Positions 35,721 through 43,683 of a stretch of 64,000 nucleotides of DNA are shown here, piece by piece. The first letter of the stretch is position 1; each line of letters opens with the position of its first letter. A model generated the notes under the pieces. That model was not told the origin of the DNA, ran no database searches, and worked only from the letters and a program-made list of their open reading frames with translations. Origin of the DNA: Streptomyces sp. NBC_00358 (GTDB lineage Bacteria > Actinomycetota > Actinomycetes > Streptomycetales > Streptomycetaceae); NCBI RefSeq assembly GCF_036099295.1, contig NZ_CP107976.1:8060001-8124000 (forward strand), in the 5' to 3' direction. Both the position numbers and the translations under genes were made by a program.

Positions 35721-35736
35721 TACGACAGGTCTCGTA
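35721..35736. promoter_or_regulatory. Inverted repeat 2 between Old Yellow Enzyme and ArsR genes
   Basis: TACGA (35721-35725), six bases, TCGTA (35732-35736). The same half-site as the dyad at 35687, centre-to-centre distance about 34 bases or three helical turns. This fits two dimers of one regulator on the same DNA face. Confidence 0.55.
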
Positions 35737-35821
35737 CAATGACGCCCGTCGGGTGAAGCCCCCGGACGAAGACGAAGACCCCAGGGTGACGACGAAGGCT
35801 CTGGGGCGAAGTGGAGCCGCC

Positions 35822-36178
35822 GTGACGACCGCCCCCACCGCCGCCGGTGGCCGTGACCTGCCGCACCCCGCGCGCGAGGAGATCCGACTGGAGGCGGTGC
35901 TGCACGCGTTGTCCGATCCGATGCGCCTCCGGATCGTGCGGGAGCTCGCCGCCGGCGGCCGTGAGCTCTCCTGCTCGGACTTCGTGCTGCCGGTCACCAA
36001 GTCCACGACGACGCACCACTTCCGGGTGCTCCGCGAGAGTGGGGTCGTCCGCCAGGTCTACCGGGGCACGGCGAAGTTGAACGGTCTGCGCACGGACGAC
36101 CTCGACGCGTTGTTCCCCGGTCTCCTCGACCGCGTACTGGAGGCGGCCACCCGGCAGTCCGGACGCCCTGCGCCGTGA
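35822..36178 (+). CDS. ArsR-type winged-helix transcriptional regulator
   Basis: From GTG 35822 the product has 118 residues, with a complete ArsR-like winged helix: ALSDPMRLRIVRELAAGGRELSCSDFVLPVTKSTTTHHFRVLRESGVVRQVYRGTAKLNGLRTDDL. There is no metal-binding CxC motif. A single cysteine sits just before the recognition helix (LSCSDF, residue ~49), which could be a thiol sensor; that is inference. GGAG lies 5 bases before the chosen start. The frame is open upstream to 35708 with in-frame GTG codons, so a longer N-terminus is possible. It is divergent from the Old Yellow Enzyme gene, the likely target. Confidence 0.88.
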   Translation: MTTAPTAAGGRDLPHPAREEIRLEAVLHALSDPMRLRIVRELAAGGRELSCSDFVLPVTKSTTTHHFRVLRESGVVRQVYRGTAKLNGLRTDDLDALFPGLLDRVLEAATRQSGRPAP

Positions 36179-36236
36179 CGGGGCGCGGCCGCCGAAAGTG
36201 ACGCCGGCCCGCGGGCGAGGGGTGGAAAAAGAAAGC

Positions 36237-36263
36237 GGCAAAGGGGAACCGTCACCCCTTGCC
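36237..36263. terminator. Hairpin downstream of the ArsR gene
   Basis: GGCAAAGGGG (36237-36246) pairs with CCCCTTGCC (36255-36263), with one bulged A and an 8-base loop, 58 bases after the ArsR stop. There is no clear U-tract, as is common in Streptomyces. It separates the ArsR gene from the rifamycin-responsive unit that follows. Confidence 0.5.
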
Positions 36264-36286
36264 ACTCTCAACTTATAGCGCACCGG

Positions 36287-36305
36287 GGGGCTTGCGGCAA
36301 GGCCC
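36287..36305 (+). promoter_or_regulatory. Rifamycin-associated element (RAE)
   Basis: The 19-base sequence GGGGCTTGCGGCAAGGCCC is the imperfect palindrome known as the RAE, which precedes rifamycin-inducible genes in actinobacteria. An AT-containing stretch (ACTTATAGC, 36271-36279) lies immediately upstream and could be the -10 region. The element is 209 bases ahead of the HelR-like start codon, leaving a long leader that contains a small ORF. Confidence 0.9.
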
Positions 36306-36365
36306 GGGTCGTCCCGCAGAATCACTGGCCGAGGCCAGTACCTGCGGAAATGGGAGACCCACGAA

Positions 36366-36512
36366 GTGCGTGTGCTTTTGTCGATCAATGGGGCGTGCGG
36401 CGACGGCGTACCGGTGACGGGGACCGTGCCGACCTCGCGGGTACCCGGCGGCGCGGTGCGGGCGGACGCGCGGCGGGCCTTCGCGGGCGCGATCCCGGAT
36501 CGGAGCCGGTGA
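36366..36512 (+). CDS. Putative 48-residue leader ORF before the HelR-like gene
   Basis: An open frame starts at GTG 36366 (also GTG 36372), beginning VRVLLSINGACGDGVPVTG, and ends with a TGA at 36510-36512. That is one base before the ATG of the HelR-like gene. The layout is what a translated leader or translational-coupling peptide would show. Codon bias is moderately coding-like. No similarity is recognised and no strong ribosome site precedes it. It could instead be fortuitous. Confidence 0.4.
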   Translation: MRVLLSINGACGDGVPVTGTVPTSRVPGGAVRADARRAFAGAIPDRSR

Positions 36513-36513
36513 C

Positions 36514-38685
36514 ATGAACCCCCTGACCACCCGGGCCTTCGAGCTTCCCGGCCGTCTTTCCGCCAAGGCCGACCCGGCGCTGATCGCCGGCGACGAGCGG
36601 CACTTCGCGGCCGTCGCGGCGAGCCTGGAGCAGACGATCGACGAGCTGTCCGACCGCCTCGACGCCGAGCGCAGGGCACCCGGCGGCATCGGCCGCGAGG
36701 CGATGGAGCGGGACCTGGAGATCCACCGGCTGACCGGCCGGCTGCGCGCCCTGCGCCGCTTCGGGCTCGACCTGTGCCTCGGGCACATCGTCCCGGCCGA
36801 CAGCCCCGAGCCCGTGTACATCGGGCGCCTCGGCCTCACCGACCGTGAGGGCCGCCGACTGCTGACCGACTGGCGCTCTCCCGCGGCCGAGCCGTTCTTC
36901 GCCGCGACCCACGCCAACCCGATGGGCCTGGCGAGCCGCCGCCGGTACCGCTGGACCCGCGGCCGGATCAGCGACTACTGGGACGAGGTGTTCACCGCCG
37001 ACGGGCTCGAACGGCACGCCGCACTCGACGACCAGTCCGCCTTCATCGCCAGTCTGGGCGGCAACCGGTCGGCGCGGATGCGGGACGTGCTCGCCACCAT
37101 CCAGGCCGACCAGGACGCCGTCATCCGGGCCGGATCCCGCGGTGCCCTGGTCGTCGACGGCGGTCCGGGCACGGGCAAGACGGTCGTCGCCCTGCACCGC
37201 TCCGCCTACCTGCTCCACTCCGACCCCCGCCTCGGCCGACGGCGGGGCGGGGTGCTGTTCGTCGGCCCGCACCAGCCCTATCTGGCCTACGTCGCCGATG
37301 TCCTGCCCAGCCTCGGAGAGGAGGGCGTGCAGACCTGCACCCTGCGGGACCTCGTCGCCGAGGGACCGCGAGCGGCCGTCGAGACCGACCCGGAGGCGGC
37401 CCGCCTGAAGTCGTCCGCGGACATGGTGCGGGCGATCGAGAAGGCCGTCAGGTTCTACGAGGAGCCGCCCACCCGGCCGCTGACCGTGACGACCCCCTGG
37501 GCCGAGGTCCGGCTCGGTGCCGACGACTGGGCCGAGGCGTTCGAAGCGGCGGGCCACGGGACGCCGCACAACGAGGCGCGCGAGCTGATCCGGGAGGAAC
37601 TGCTCACGATCCTGCTGGACCGGCACGAGGACGACGTGCCGCCCGACCTCTTCCGGCGGGCGATGCTGCACGACCCGGAACTGACGGAAACCCTGGATCG
37701 CGCGTGGCCGCTGCTCGAACCGGCCGACCTCGTCGCAGACCTGTGGTCGGTACCCGCCTACCTGCGGATGTGCGCCCCCTGGCTCGGCCCCGACGACGTA
37801 CGGAGGCTGCAGCGCAAGAACGCCCCCCAGGCCTGGACGGTCTCCGACCTGCCGCTCCTGGACGCCGCACGGCAGCGGCTCGGCGACCCGGAGACGGCCC
37901 GGCGCAAGCGCCGGCACGAGGCCGTTCTCGCCGCGCAGCGCGAGAGCATGGCGCAGGTCGTCGGCAATCTGATCGACGCCGCGGCCGACTCCGGCGCCGA
38001 CGGTGACGACGGCGAAGGCCTGGTGAGGATGCTGCGCGGCGAGGACGCCGAGGTCAGCCTGGTCGACGAGTCCGAACTGCCCACCGTGGAACCGGACCTG
38101 CTCGCCGGTCCGTTCGCGCACATCGTCGTGGACGAGGCCCAGGAACTGACCGACGCGGAGTGGCAGATGCTGCTGCTGCGCTGCCCGTCCCGGAGTTTCA
38201 CCATCGTCGGGGACCGCGCCCAGGCCAGGCACGGTTTCGCCGAGTCCTGGCGGGAACGGCTCGGGCGGGTCGGGTTCGACCGGATCGACGTGGCCTCCCT
38301 GACCATCAACTACCGGACGCCCGAAGAGGTCATGGCGGAGGCGGAGTCGGTCATCCGGGCCGCGCTCCCGGACGCCAATGTGCCGACTTCCGTCCGCAGC
38401 GGAGGAGTTCCCGTCGTCCACGGGTCCGTCGCGGATCTGGACTCGGTCGTCGACAACTGGCTCGTCGCGCACGCCGAGGGGATCGCCTGTGTCATCGGCG
38501 AACCCACGTTCCGGGCGACCTCCCGTGTCCGTTCGCTGACCCCTGAGCTGTCGAAGGGGCTCGAATTCGATCTGGTCGTCCTCGTCGACCCGGAGGAGTT
38601 CGGCGAGGGGGTGGAAGGCGCGGTCGACCGGTATGTCGCGATGACCCGGGCGACCCGGCAACTCGTCGTCCTCACGAGTTCCTGA
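36514..38685 (+). CDS. helR: HelD-family RNA polymerase-recycling ATPase, HelR-like (rifamycin tolerance)
   Basis: The 723-residue UvrD-like SF1 ATPase has Walker A GGPGTGKT at residues 216-223 and Walker B HIVVDEAQELTDAEWQMLLLRCPSRSFTIVGDRAQA around 531. It also has VASLTINYRTPEEVMAEAE, and the C-terminal LTPELSKGLEFDLVVLVDP ... DRYVAMTRATRQLVVL. The coiled-coil N-terminus (ERHFAAVAASLEQTIDELSDRLDAERRAPGGIGREAMERDLEIHRLTGRLRALRRF) is typical of HelD, which inserts into the RNA polymerase secondary channel and releases stalled enzyme. HelR proteins of this class, placed behind an RAE, displace rifamycins from RNA polymerase. The RAE upstream makes that function likely. There is no obvious ribosome site before the ATG, consistent with coupling to the leader ORF. 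Confidence 0.9.
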   Translation: MNPLTTRAFELPGRLSAKADPALIAGDERHFAAVAASLEQTIDELSDRLDAERRAPGGIGREAMERDLEIHRLTGRLRALRRFGLDLCLGHIVPADSPEPVYIGRLGLTDREGRRLLTDWRSPAAEPFFAATHANPMGLASRRRYRWTRGRISDYWDEVFTADGLERHAALDDQSAFIASLGGNRSARMRDVLATIQADQDAVIRAGSRGALVVDGGPGTGKTVVALHRSAYLLHSDPRLGRRRGGVLFVGPHQPYLAYVADVLPSLGEEGVQTCTLRDLVAEGPRAAVETDPEAARLKSSADMVRAIEKAVRFYEEPPTRPLTVTTPWAEVRLGADDWAEAFEAAGHGTPHNEARELIREELLTILLDRHEDDVPPDLFRRAMLHDPELTETLDRAWPLLEPADLVADLWSVPAYLRMCAPWLGPDDVRRLQRKNAPQAWTVSDLPLLDAARQRLGDPETARRKRRHEAVLAAQRESMAQVVGNLIDAAADSGADGDDGEGLVRMLRGEDAEVSLVDESELPTVEPDLLAGPFAHIVVDEAQELTDAEWQMLLLRCPSRSFTIVGDRAQARHGFAESWRERLGRVGFDRIDVASLTINYRTPEEVMAEAESVIRAALPDANVPTSVRSGGVPVVHGSVADLDSVVDNWLVAHAEGIACVIGEPTFRATSRVRSLTPELSKGLEFDLVVLVDPEEFGEGVEGAVDRYVAMTRATRQLVVLTSS

Positions 38686-38750
38686 CGCCCCATCGACGAG
38701 TACCGCGGCGAGGCCGGTCGGCGCTTCCCTTTCCGTGGCTGTCCGCGGGC

Positions 38751-40106
38751 CTACGCGTCGGCCGGAGCGGCTTCGGGCGCGGGAGCGGTTTCCTTTGAAC
38801 CCGCGCTGCCGGGAAGGTGGTTGAAGAGCAGGTTCAGTACGATCGCCGTCAGGCAGCCCGCGCTGATCCCGCTGTTCATCACCGTCTGGAACCAGTCCGG
38901 GAACTTCTCGTAGACCGTGGGCACTCCGACCGGCAGCATGCCGATCGCGACCGAGACGGCCACCACCGTCAGGTTGTGGTTGCCTCTGAAGTCCACCTCG
39001 GCGAGGGTGCGCAGGCCGCTCGCGGCGACCGTTCCGAACATCACCAGGCCCGCGCCGCCGAGCACCGGCGCGGGTACGGCCGCGACCACGGCACCCAGCT
39101 TGGGCAGCAGACCGAGCACGACGAGAATGCCGCCCGCGGCGGCGACCACCCAGCGGCTGCGCACCCGGGTCATACCGACAAGGCCCACGTTCTGCGCGAA
39201 CGCCGTGTACGGGAAGGTGTTGAAGACGCCGCCGAGGACCGTGGACAGGCCGTCGGCGCGCAGACCGTCCGCGAGGGTCCGCGGCTCGATCGGCCGGCCG
39301 GTCATCTCGCCGACGGCGATGAAGTCGCCCGTCGTCTCGGTCATCGTCACCAGGGCCACGACCAGCATCGACACGATCGCGGACGCGTGGAACGACGGTG
39401 CCCCGAAGTGGAACGGGGTGCTGATCCCGGCCCAGTCGGCGTCCCCGACCCCGCCGAAGTCCGTGAATCCGAACGGCACCGCGACCGCGAGACCCACCGC
39501 GATGCCGACGAGGACCGCGATCCGGCCGAGGAAGGCCGGTGCGAAGCGCTGGACGCCCAGCACCACGGCCAGGACGAAACCGGCGAGCGCCAGGTTCTTC
39601 GGCTCGCCGAAGTCCTCGGAACCGGCGCCCCCGGCGGCCCAGTTGCCCGCCACCGGCAGCAGCGAGACACCGATGATCAGGATGACCGTGCCCGTGACCA
39701 GCGGCGGGAAGAAGCGCAGCAGCTTTCCGAAGACCGGCGCGAGAAGGACGATCGCGAGGCCCGCGACGATCACCGACCCGTAGATCGCGGGCAGTCCGCC
39801 GCCCGTCGTGCCGATGAGCACCATGGGGGAGACGGCGGCGAAGGTGCAGCCCTGCATGATCGGCAGCCGCACCCCGAAGCGCCAGAAGCCCACGCACTGG
39901 ATCAGCGTCGCGATCCCGCACACGAGCAGATCCGCGGTGATCAGATAGGCGAGGTCGGCGGGCGACAGCTTCATCGCGCCGCCCACGATCAGCGGAACCG
40001 CCACCGCGCCCGCGTACATCGCGAGCACGTGCTGGAGTCCGAAGGCGGCCAGTTGACGCACGGGTGGAACCTCGTCGACGGGATGCACGGGAGCGGTGGT
40101 TGCCAT
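38751..40106 (-). CDS. NCS2 nucleobase:cation symporter (xanthine/uric acid permease type)
   Basis: The 451-residue membrane protein has about 14 hydrophobic segments. NCS2 markers include LAAFGLQHVLAMYAGAVAVPLIVGGAM in the first helix, the conserved LIQCVGFWRFGVRLPIMQGCTFAAVSPM, and the substrate-specificity region AQNVGLVGMTRVRSRWVVAAAG, which fits the purine branch motif (QNxGxxxxT[RK]). It imports xanthine, urate or uracil with a cation. ATG 40106 starts the conserved region; the open frame further upstream lacks coding character. An A/T-rich palindrome lies upstream. Confidence 0.92.
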   Translation of the reverse strand: MATTAPVHPVDEVPPVRQLAAFGLQHVLAMYAGAVAVPLIVGGAMKLSPADLAYLITADLLVCGIATLIQCVGFWRFGVRLPIMQGCTFAAVSPMVLIGTTGGGLPAIYGSVIVAGLAIVLLAPVFGKLLRFFPPLVTGTVILIIGVSLLPVAGNWAAGGAGSEDFGEPKNLALAGFVLAVVLGVQRFAPAFLGRIAVLVGIAVGLAVAVPFGFTDFGGVGDADWAGISTPFHFGAPSFHASAIVSMLVVALVTMTETTGDFIAVGEMTGRPIEPRTLADGLRADGLSTVLGGVFNTFPYTAFAQNVGLVGMTRVRSRWVVAAAGGILVVLGLLPKLGAVVAAVPAPVLGGAGLVMFGTVAASGLRTLAEVDFRGNHNLTVVAVSVAIGMLPVGVPTVYEKFPDWFQTVMNSGISAGCLTAIVLNLLFNHLPGSAGSKETAPAPEAAPADA

Positions 40107-40187
40107 GGGCACTCCAGAAGCTGCGGGGAGGTGAGGGGTCCGTACGACACGAGCACGCCCGGACAGCACGAGACCGTAGGGGGCTTG

Positions 40188-40198
40188 AACAGTTTGTT
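40188..40198. promoter_or_regulatory. AACA-N3-TGTT palindrome upstream of the purine permease
   Basis: A perfect 11-base palindrome (AACAGTTTGTT) lies in the only A/T-rich patch of the 272-base gap, 82 bases upstream of the permease start on the minus strand. It is short, and such palindromes occur by chance. It is a candidate for purine-responsive control. Confidence 0.35.
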
Positions 40199-40378
40199 GA
40201 TTTCCAGCCTGTTGCCGGTATGTGTCATGTCCACGGAACCGTGGGGGACTCCGGTGTGACCCCGCGGGCCGCGCCGGACGACTGCCCACGCCAGGGCCCC
40301 GCCGGTCCTCGTCAGGACCGCGTCAGCGGCCGCGTGAGGGCCGCATCAGGGTCTCCGGCCGCTGGCGGGGACGCGGGG

Positions 40379-41728
40379 TCAGATCTCGGCCGACCTCGCG
40401 GCCGTCCACAGCGCGTCCCAGTCGGGCAGTTTGACCACGCCACGGCCCAGCCTCGCGCCGAGTTCCGCCTCGGCCCGCTCGATCGCCTGCCACCCGGCCC
40501 ACTCGACCGGCCGCACCCCCTCGGCGCGCAGGGCCGCGAGCGGATCCTCGGCGAGCTCCCGCCGTTCGAGCGCGGGGGCGTCCTCCAGCAGGGAGAGCAC
40601 CGTCTCCTTGGCGCACGGACGGTTGGTCCCGATGACCCCGGTCGGGCCGCGCTTGATCCAGCCCGCCACGTACTCGCCGGGCGAGACCACACCGGCCCGC
40701 AGGATCCGCCCCGCCCGTTGCGGCACCGTGCCACGGCCGGGATCGAACGGCAGCCCGTCCAGCGGCATCCCGCGGTACCCCACCGAACGCAGCACCAACT
40801 GGGCCTCGATCTCCTCGAATCGGCCCGTTCCCGTCACCCCGCCCGCTCCGTCCGGAACCGTCCGCTCGAAACGCACCGCGCCCACCCGCCCGCCGTCGGC
40901 GAGGAGTTCGACGGGCCGCAGGAAGAAGCGCGGGCGGATGAGACGGGGACGCCCCAGCGGCGCGGAGGCCGCCCAACCCCGCAGCACCTCCACGTTGCGG
41001 CGCTGCGCGGCGGGCAGCCCCGACGGATCGAGGTAGGCCGGATCGAGCGCCAACTCCGCCTCGTCCACACTGATGCCGGCCTCCGGCAGGGAGCCCAGTT
41101 CACGCAGCTCCTTGGTGGTGAAGCGGGCCTGCGACGGTCCGCGCCGCCCGACCATGCTGATCTCGGTGACCTCACTCCCGGCCAGCGCGCCGAGCGCGGC
41201 CTGCGGCATGTCGGTGGGTCTGAGCTCGGGCGCGCCACGGGCCAGGATCCGGGTCACGTCGACGGCGACGTTCCCGATGCCGATGACCACGGCCGATCGC
41301 GCGCCGGCCACGAACCCGTCGGCCACGCAGTCGGGGTGCGCGCTGTACCAGGACACGAACTCGGTCGCCGACCAACTGCCCGGAAGGTCCTCGCCGGGCA
41401 CCCCCAGATGCCGGTCGGTGGCGGCGCCGACGCAGTACACGACCGCGTGGTACAGCTCCCGCAGCCGCTCCACCGGCACTCCGCCCGGTCCCACCTCGAC
41501 CCCGCCGAGGAAGCGCACCCGCTCGTCCTCCAGGACGGTCCGCAGGTTGTTCTGGAGCGACTTGATCTTCTCGTGGTCGGGTGCCACGCCGTAGCGCACC
41601 AGGCCGTACGGGCAGGGCAGCCGGTCCAGGACGTCGACCCGGACATCGGGCGGGCCGGTGCGCTGGACAAGCCCCTGTGCGCTGTAGACCCCACTGGGCC
41701 CCGAGCCGACGACGGCGATACGCAGCAC
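40379..41728 (-). CDS. Ferredoxin-NADP+ reductase, FprA / adrenodoxin-reductase type
   Basis: The 449-residue flavoprotein resembles FprA. The FAD motif VLRIAVVGSGPSGVYSAQGLV is at the N-terminus, followed by DRLPCPYGLVRYGVAPDHEKIKSLQNNL, a hallmark of this group. The NADPH motif RSAVVIGIGNVAVDVTRILA is near residue 148, and the C-terminal block EYVAGWIKRGPTGVIGTNR is the adrenodoxin-reductase closing motif. It passes electrons from NADPH to ferredoxins for P450s or other enzymes. GGAG lies 7 bases before the GTG start. No ferredoxin or P450 gene is adjacent. Confidence 0.94.
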   Translation of the reverse strand: MLRIAVVGSGPSGVYSAQGLVQRTGPPDVRVDVLDRLPCPYGLVRYGVAPDHEKIKSLQNNLRTVLEDERVRFLGGVEVGPGGVPVERLRELYHAVVYCVGAATDRHLGVPGEDLPGSWSATEFVSWYSAHPDCVADGFVAGARSAVVIGIGNVAVDVTRILARGAPELRPTDMPQAALGALAGSEVTEISMVGRRGPSQARFTTKELRELGSLPEAGISVDEAELALDPAYLDPSGLPAAQRRNVEVLRGWAASAPLGRPRLIRPRFFLRPVELLADGGRVGAVRFERTVPDGAGGVTGTGRFEEIEAQLVLRSVGYRGMPLDGLPFDPGRGTVPQRAGRILRAGVVSPGEYVAGWIKRGPTGVIGTNRPCAKETVLSLLEDAPALERRELAEDPLAALRAEGVRPVEWAGWQAIERAEAELGARLGRGVVKLPDWDALWTAARSAEI

Positions 41729-41887
41729 TGCGGAACTCCTTACCCGAGGGATCAGGAAGATCGCTGACAGGACATCGCTGGTGCTTCCAGGATCGCACCG
41801 CCGGTGCTCCGCTGACAGGGTGCGACACCGGGTGAGTACGCGCGTGTCCGTTCGTATGGAATGTGATGATGCGGTTACGTTCCGTTT

Positions 41888-42412
41888 GTGCTGGACGCAT
41901 CGTTTCTCAATCTGTCCGACCGCTTCCGCGTGGACGGCACGGTGACCGTGCGGCCGGCCTGGGAGGTCCGGGAGCCCGGGGCGGCCGCCATGTCCTGGTT
42001 CGACGTCCGGCTGGCTTTCACGGACGGGGCCCGGGTCGACCTGCTCGCCGTGCTGTCGGCCGGGAGCCTGTCGATCGAGGACGTACGGGCCGAGCCGCCC
42101 CTCTCCCTGGACGACCTCGCGGCGGTCGCCGAGTGGATCGAGGAGCCCCTGTCCGAGGCGTGCGGGAGCGCCCTCGGGCCCGGCCGCGGTCAGGACGGTG
42201 AGGGCCGGGCGCGGCGTGCCCGGCCCGCCTGGCCGCGCGGTGCCGAGGGGCGTCTGCTGGTCGCGGAGGTGTACCGGGCGGCGCAGGGGGCGGGCGCGGA
42301 CCCGGTGCTCGCGGTCATGGGCGCCACCGGCCACAGCCGTCGCGAGGCCCTGCGGCTGATCGCCGGGGCGCGTGACGCCGGGTTCCTGGCGCCACGTCAC
42401 GTCCGCCGCTGA
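41888..42412 (+). CDS. Conserved Streptomyces hypothetical protein
   Basis: I do not recognise a defined domain. The product has 174 residues in two parts: an acidic N-terminal half with beta/alpha character (LDASFLNLSDRFRVDGTVTVRPAWEVREPG ... SWFDVRLAFTDGARVDLLAVLSAGSLSIEDVRAEPPLSLDDLAAVAEWIEEPL) and a C-terminal helix-turn-helix-like region (GRLLVAEVYRAAQGAGADPVLAVMGATGHSRREALRLIAGARDAGFL) that resembles the DNA-binding end of small regulators. Codon bias is strongly coding. It is divergent from the FprA gene across a 159-base gap with partial repeats of CGCTGACAGG. The function is unknown. Confidence 0.75.
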   Translation: MLDASFLNLSDRFRVDGTVTVRPAWEVREPGAAAMSWFDVRLAFTDGARVDLLAVLSAGSLSIEDVRAEPPLSLDDLAAVAEWIEEPLSEACGSALGPGRGQDGEGRARRARPAWPRGAEGRLLVAEVYRAAQGAGADPVLAVMGATGHSRREALRLIAGARDAGFLAPRHVRR

Positions 42413-42414
42413 AA

Positions 42415-42600
42415 CGGCGGGCGTACCTGCGGGTCCAGGACGACGTGAGCCTCGCGTCCCGGCACTCGGCGGCCTTCGAGGACGTCACGGTCCAGGCCCG
42501 GTACCAAGGGGGCGTCTCCGTCCGCGACTTCACCGGCTCGGCCGCCCCCGAGGGGATCGCCCACGTCGAGCGCGGCGCACGGATCCGGCGGAACGGGTCC
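42415..42600 (+). pseudogene. Coding-like remnant after the hypothetical gene
   Basis: The frame reading RAYLRVQDDVSLASRHSAAFEDVTVQARYQGGVSVRDFTG... (only the region 42421-42590) has strong third-position GC bias and protein-like composition. It is followed by composition typical of antisense sequence as it runs under the TetR gene. GTG 42445 has no ribosome site. It looks like the 3' end of a lost gene, or an extra domain of the preceding gene after a nonsense change. The identity is not recognised. Confidence 0.3.
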
Positions 42601-42633
42601 ACCCGCGCGAGCCCAACGTCCGGCCCGGCCGGA

Positions 42634-43311
42634 CTACTTCGACCGACCGTCCTCCGGCTCCGGGCCGGTCGCGAAGAAGCGCGACAGATCCGTCTCGCGG
42701 GCCCCGCCGGACGCCTCGGCGTCCGGCGGCACGCCCATCTCCCAGTCCAGCCGGTAACGCTTGAACAGTTCGGCCCGCAGCACCGGGACCTGCATCGGCA
42801 CCCCCGGCACCAGCGCCGCGTACACGGCGCCCATGAGCAGTGCGCGCAGCATCGGGTAGTCGGACGTGACCTGTTGCGATCCGTAGCGTGCGATGGTCTC
42901 CCCGAGCAGTTCCGAGAGCCGCACCTGCTCGGGGCACTGGACGAATCCCTCGGCCTGGAGCAGTCCGGCCATGTGCTGCCGCATGAGCACCGGCTGGTCC
43001 TGGGTGAGGCCGAGGACCGCGTCGATGGCCCGCGCCATCCGTTCCCTGCCGTCCTCGCTGCGCGGCTCGCGTTCGAGCGCTTCCTCCAGCGTGCGGTGCA
43101 TCAGCCGGTGCACCGCGGACTGCAGGAGCTGTCGCTTGCCGGGAAAGTAGTACGACACCAGGCCGCGCGCCGATCCCGCGCGATCCGCGATGTCCCCGAG
43201 CGTCGTGGCGTCGTAACCGCGCTCGCTCACCAGCTCCACCGAGGCCTGCAGCAACCGTTCCCGGGAACGCCGCCGCAACTCTTCATTGACCGAGGCGCTT
43301 CGCGGGGACAT
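42634..43311 (-). CDS. TetR/AcrR family transcriptional regulator
   Basis: This 225-residue TetR protein has its helix-turn-helix at about residues 13-60 (SRERLLQASVELVSERGYDATTLGDIADRAGSARGLVSYYFPGKRQLLQSAV). The ligand domain has an aromatic/Leu pattern (LMRQHMAGLLQAEGFVQCPEQVRLSELLGETIARYG). CAGGAG lies 7 bases upstream of ATG 43311. A 21-base near-perfect dyad sits directly upstream, so the gene is probably autoregulated. The neighbours (HAD phosphatase downstream on the same strand, unknown gene convergent) do not reveal its target. Confidence 0.9.
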   Translation of the reverse strand: MSPRSASVNEELRRRSRERLLQASVELVSERGYDATTLGDIADRAGSARGLVSYYFPGKRQLLQSAVHRLMHRTLEEALEREPRSEDGRERMARAIDAVLGLTQDQPVLMRQHMAGLLQAEGFVQCPEQVRLSELLGETIARYGSQQVTSDYPMLRALLMGAVYAALVPGVPMQVPVLRAELFKRYRLDWEMGVPPDAEASGGARETDLSRFFATGPEPEDGRSK

Positions 43312-43325
43312 GCTGTAACTCCTGC

Positions 43326-43346
43326 GTTGACTGGCTGCCAGCCAAC
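43326..43346. promoter_or_regulatory. 21-bp dyad upstream of TetR gene, probable operator
   Basis: GTTGACTGGC (43326-43335), T, GCCAGCCAAC (43337-43346): 10-base arms with one mismatch around a single central base. It begins 15 bases upstream of the TetR start codon, overlapping the ribosome-site region and adjoining an ACTATA -10-like stretch. Size and symmetry match classic TetR operators. Confidence 0.7.
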
Positions 43347-43593
43347 TATACTCAACGCGTCCGGGCCAGACCCTTCGCGGGTCGGGTGCGGGCTGCCGCC
43401 GACCTGGGGCGACGCGGGGGATCGCCTCAGGTCGGACGCGCGGTAGCCGGCACCGGGGGAGTGCCGTCCGTCGGTGTCTCTTCCCGGCCCTCACGAGCCC
43501 GCGTTCCGCGACACCGGCACGTCCGTTCCGTCCCGATGACTTGACCATCGCGGGGCCGCGAATCACTGAAAAGACATCCTTTCCGCGCCGAGA

Positions 43594-43620
43594 CGCGGTG
43601 AACGCGGTGAACGCGGTGAA
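43594..43620. repeat. Three perfect 9-bp tandem repeats
   Basis: CGCGGTGAA occurs three times without interruption in the gap between the TetR and HAD genes, 64 bases beyond the HAD stop codon. It looks like a simple slippage-prone repeat. No function is evident. Confidence 0.7.
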
Positions 43621-43683
43621 CTCCGGGATCACGGGGATGCGCGGATCCAGGACGCACGGATGCGGGACGAGTGCGCCGGCGTG

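Larger units (their letters stand above)
43312..43683. other. Intergenic region between TetR start and HAD stop
   Basis: Contains the TetR operator candidate (43326-43346) and three perfect 9-base direct repeats (43594-43620), each listed separately. No frame is convincingly coding. Confidence 0.55.

Noticed and set aside
36385..39921. 1178-codon open frame on the - strand through the HelR gene and beyond
   Set aside because: It is antisense to a protein with all SF1 motifs and then runs through the permease in the wrong frame. No domain or ribosome site.
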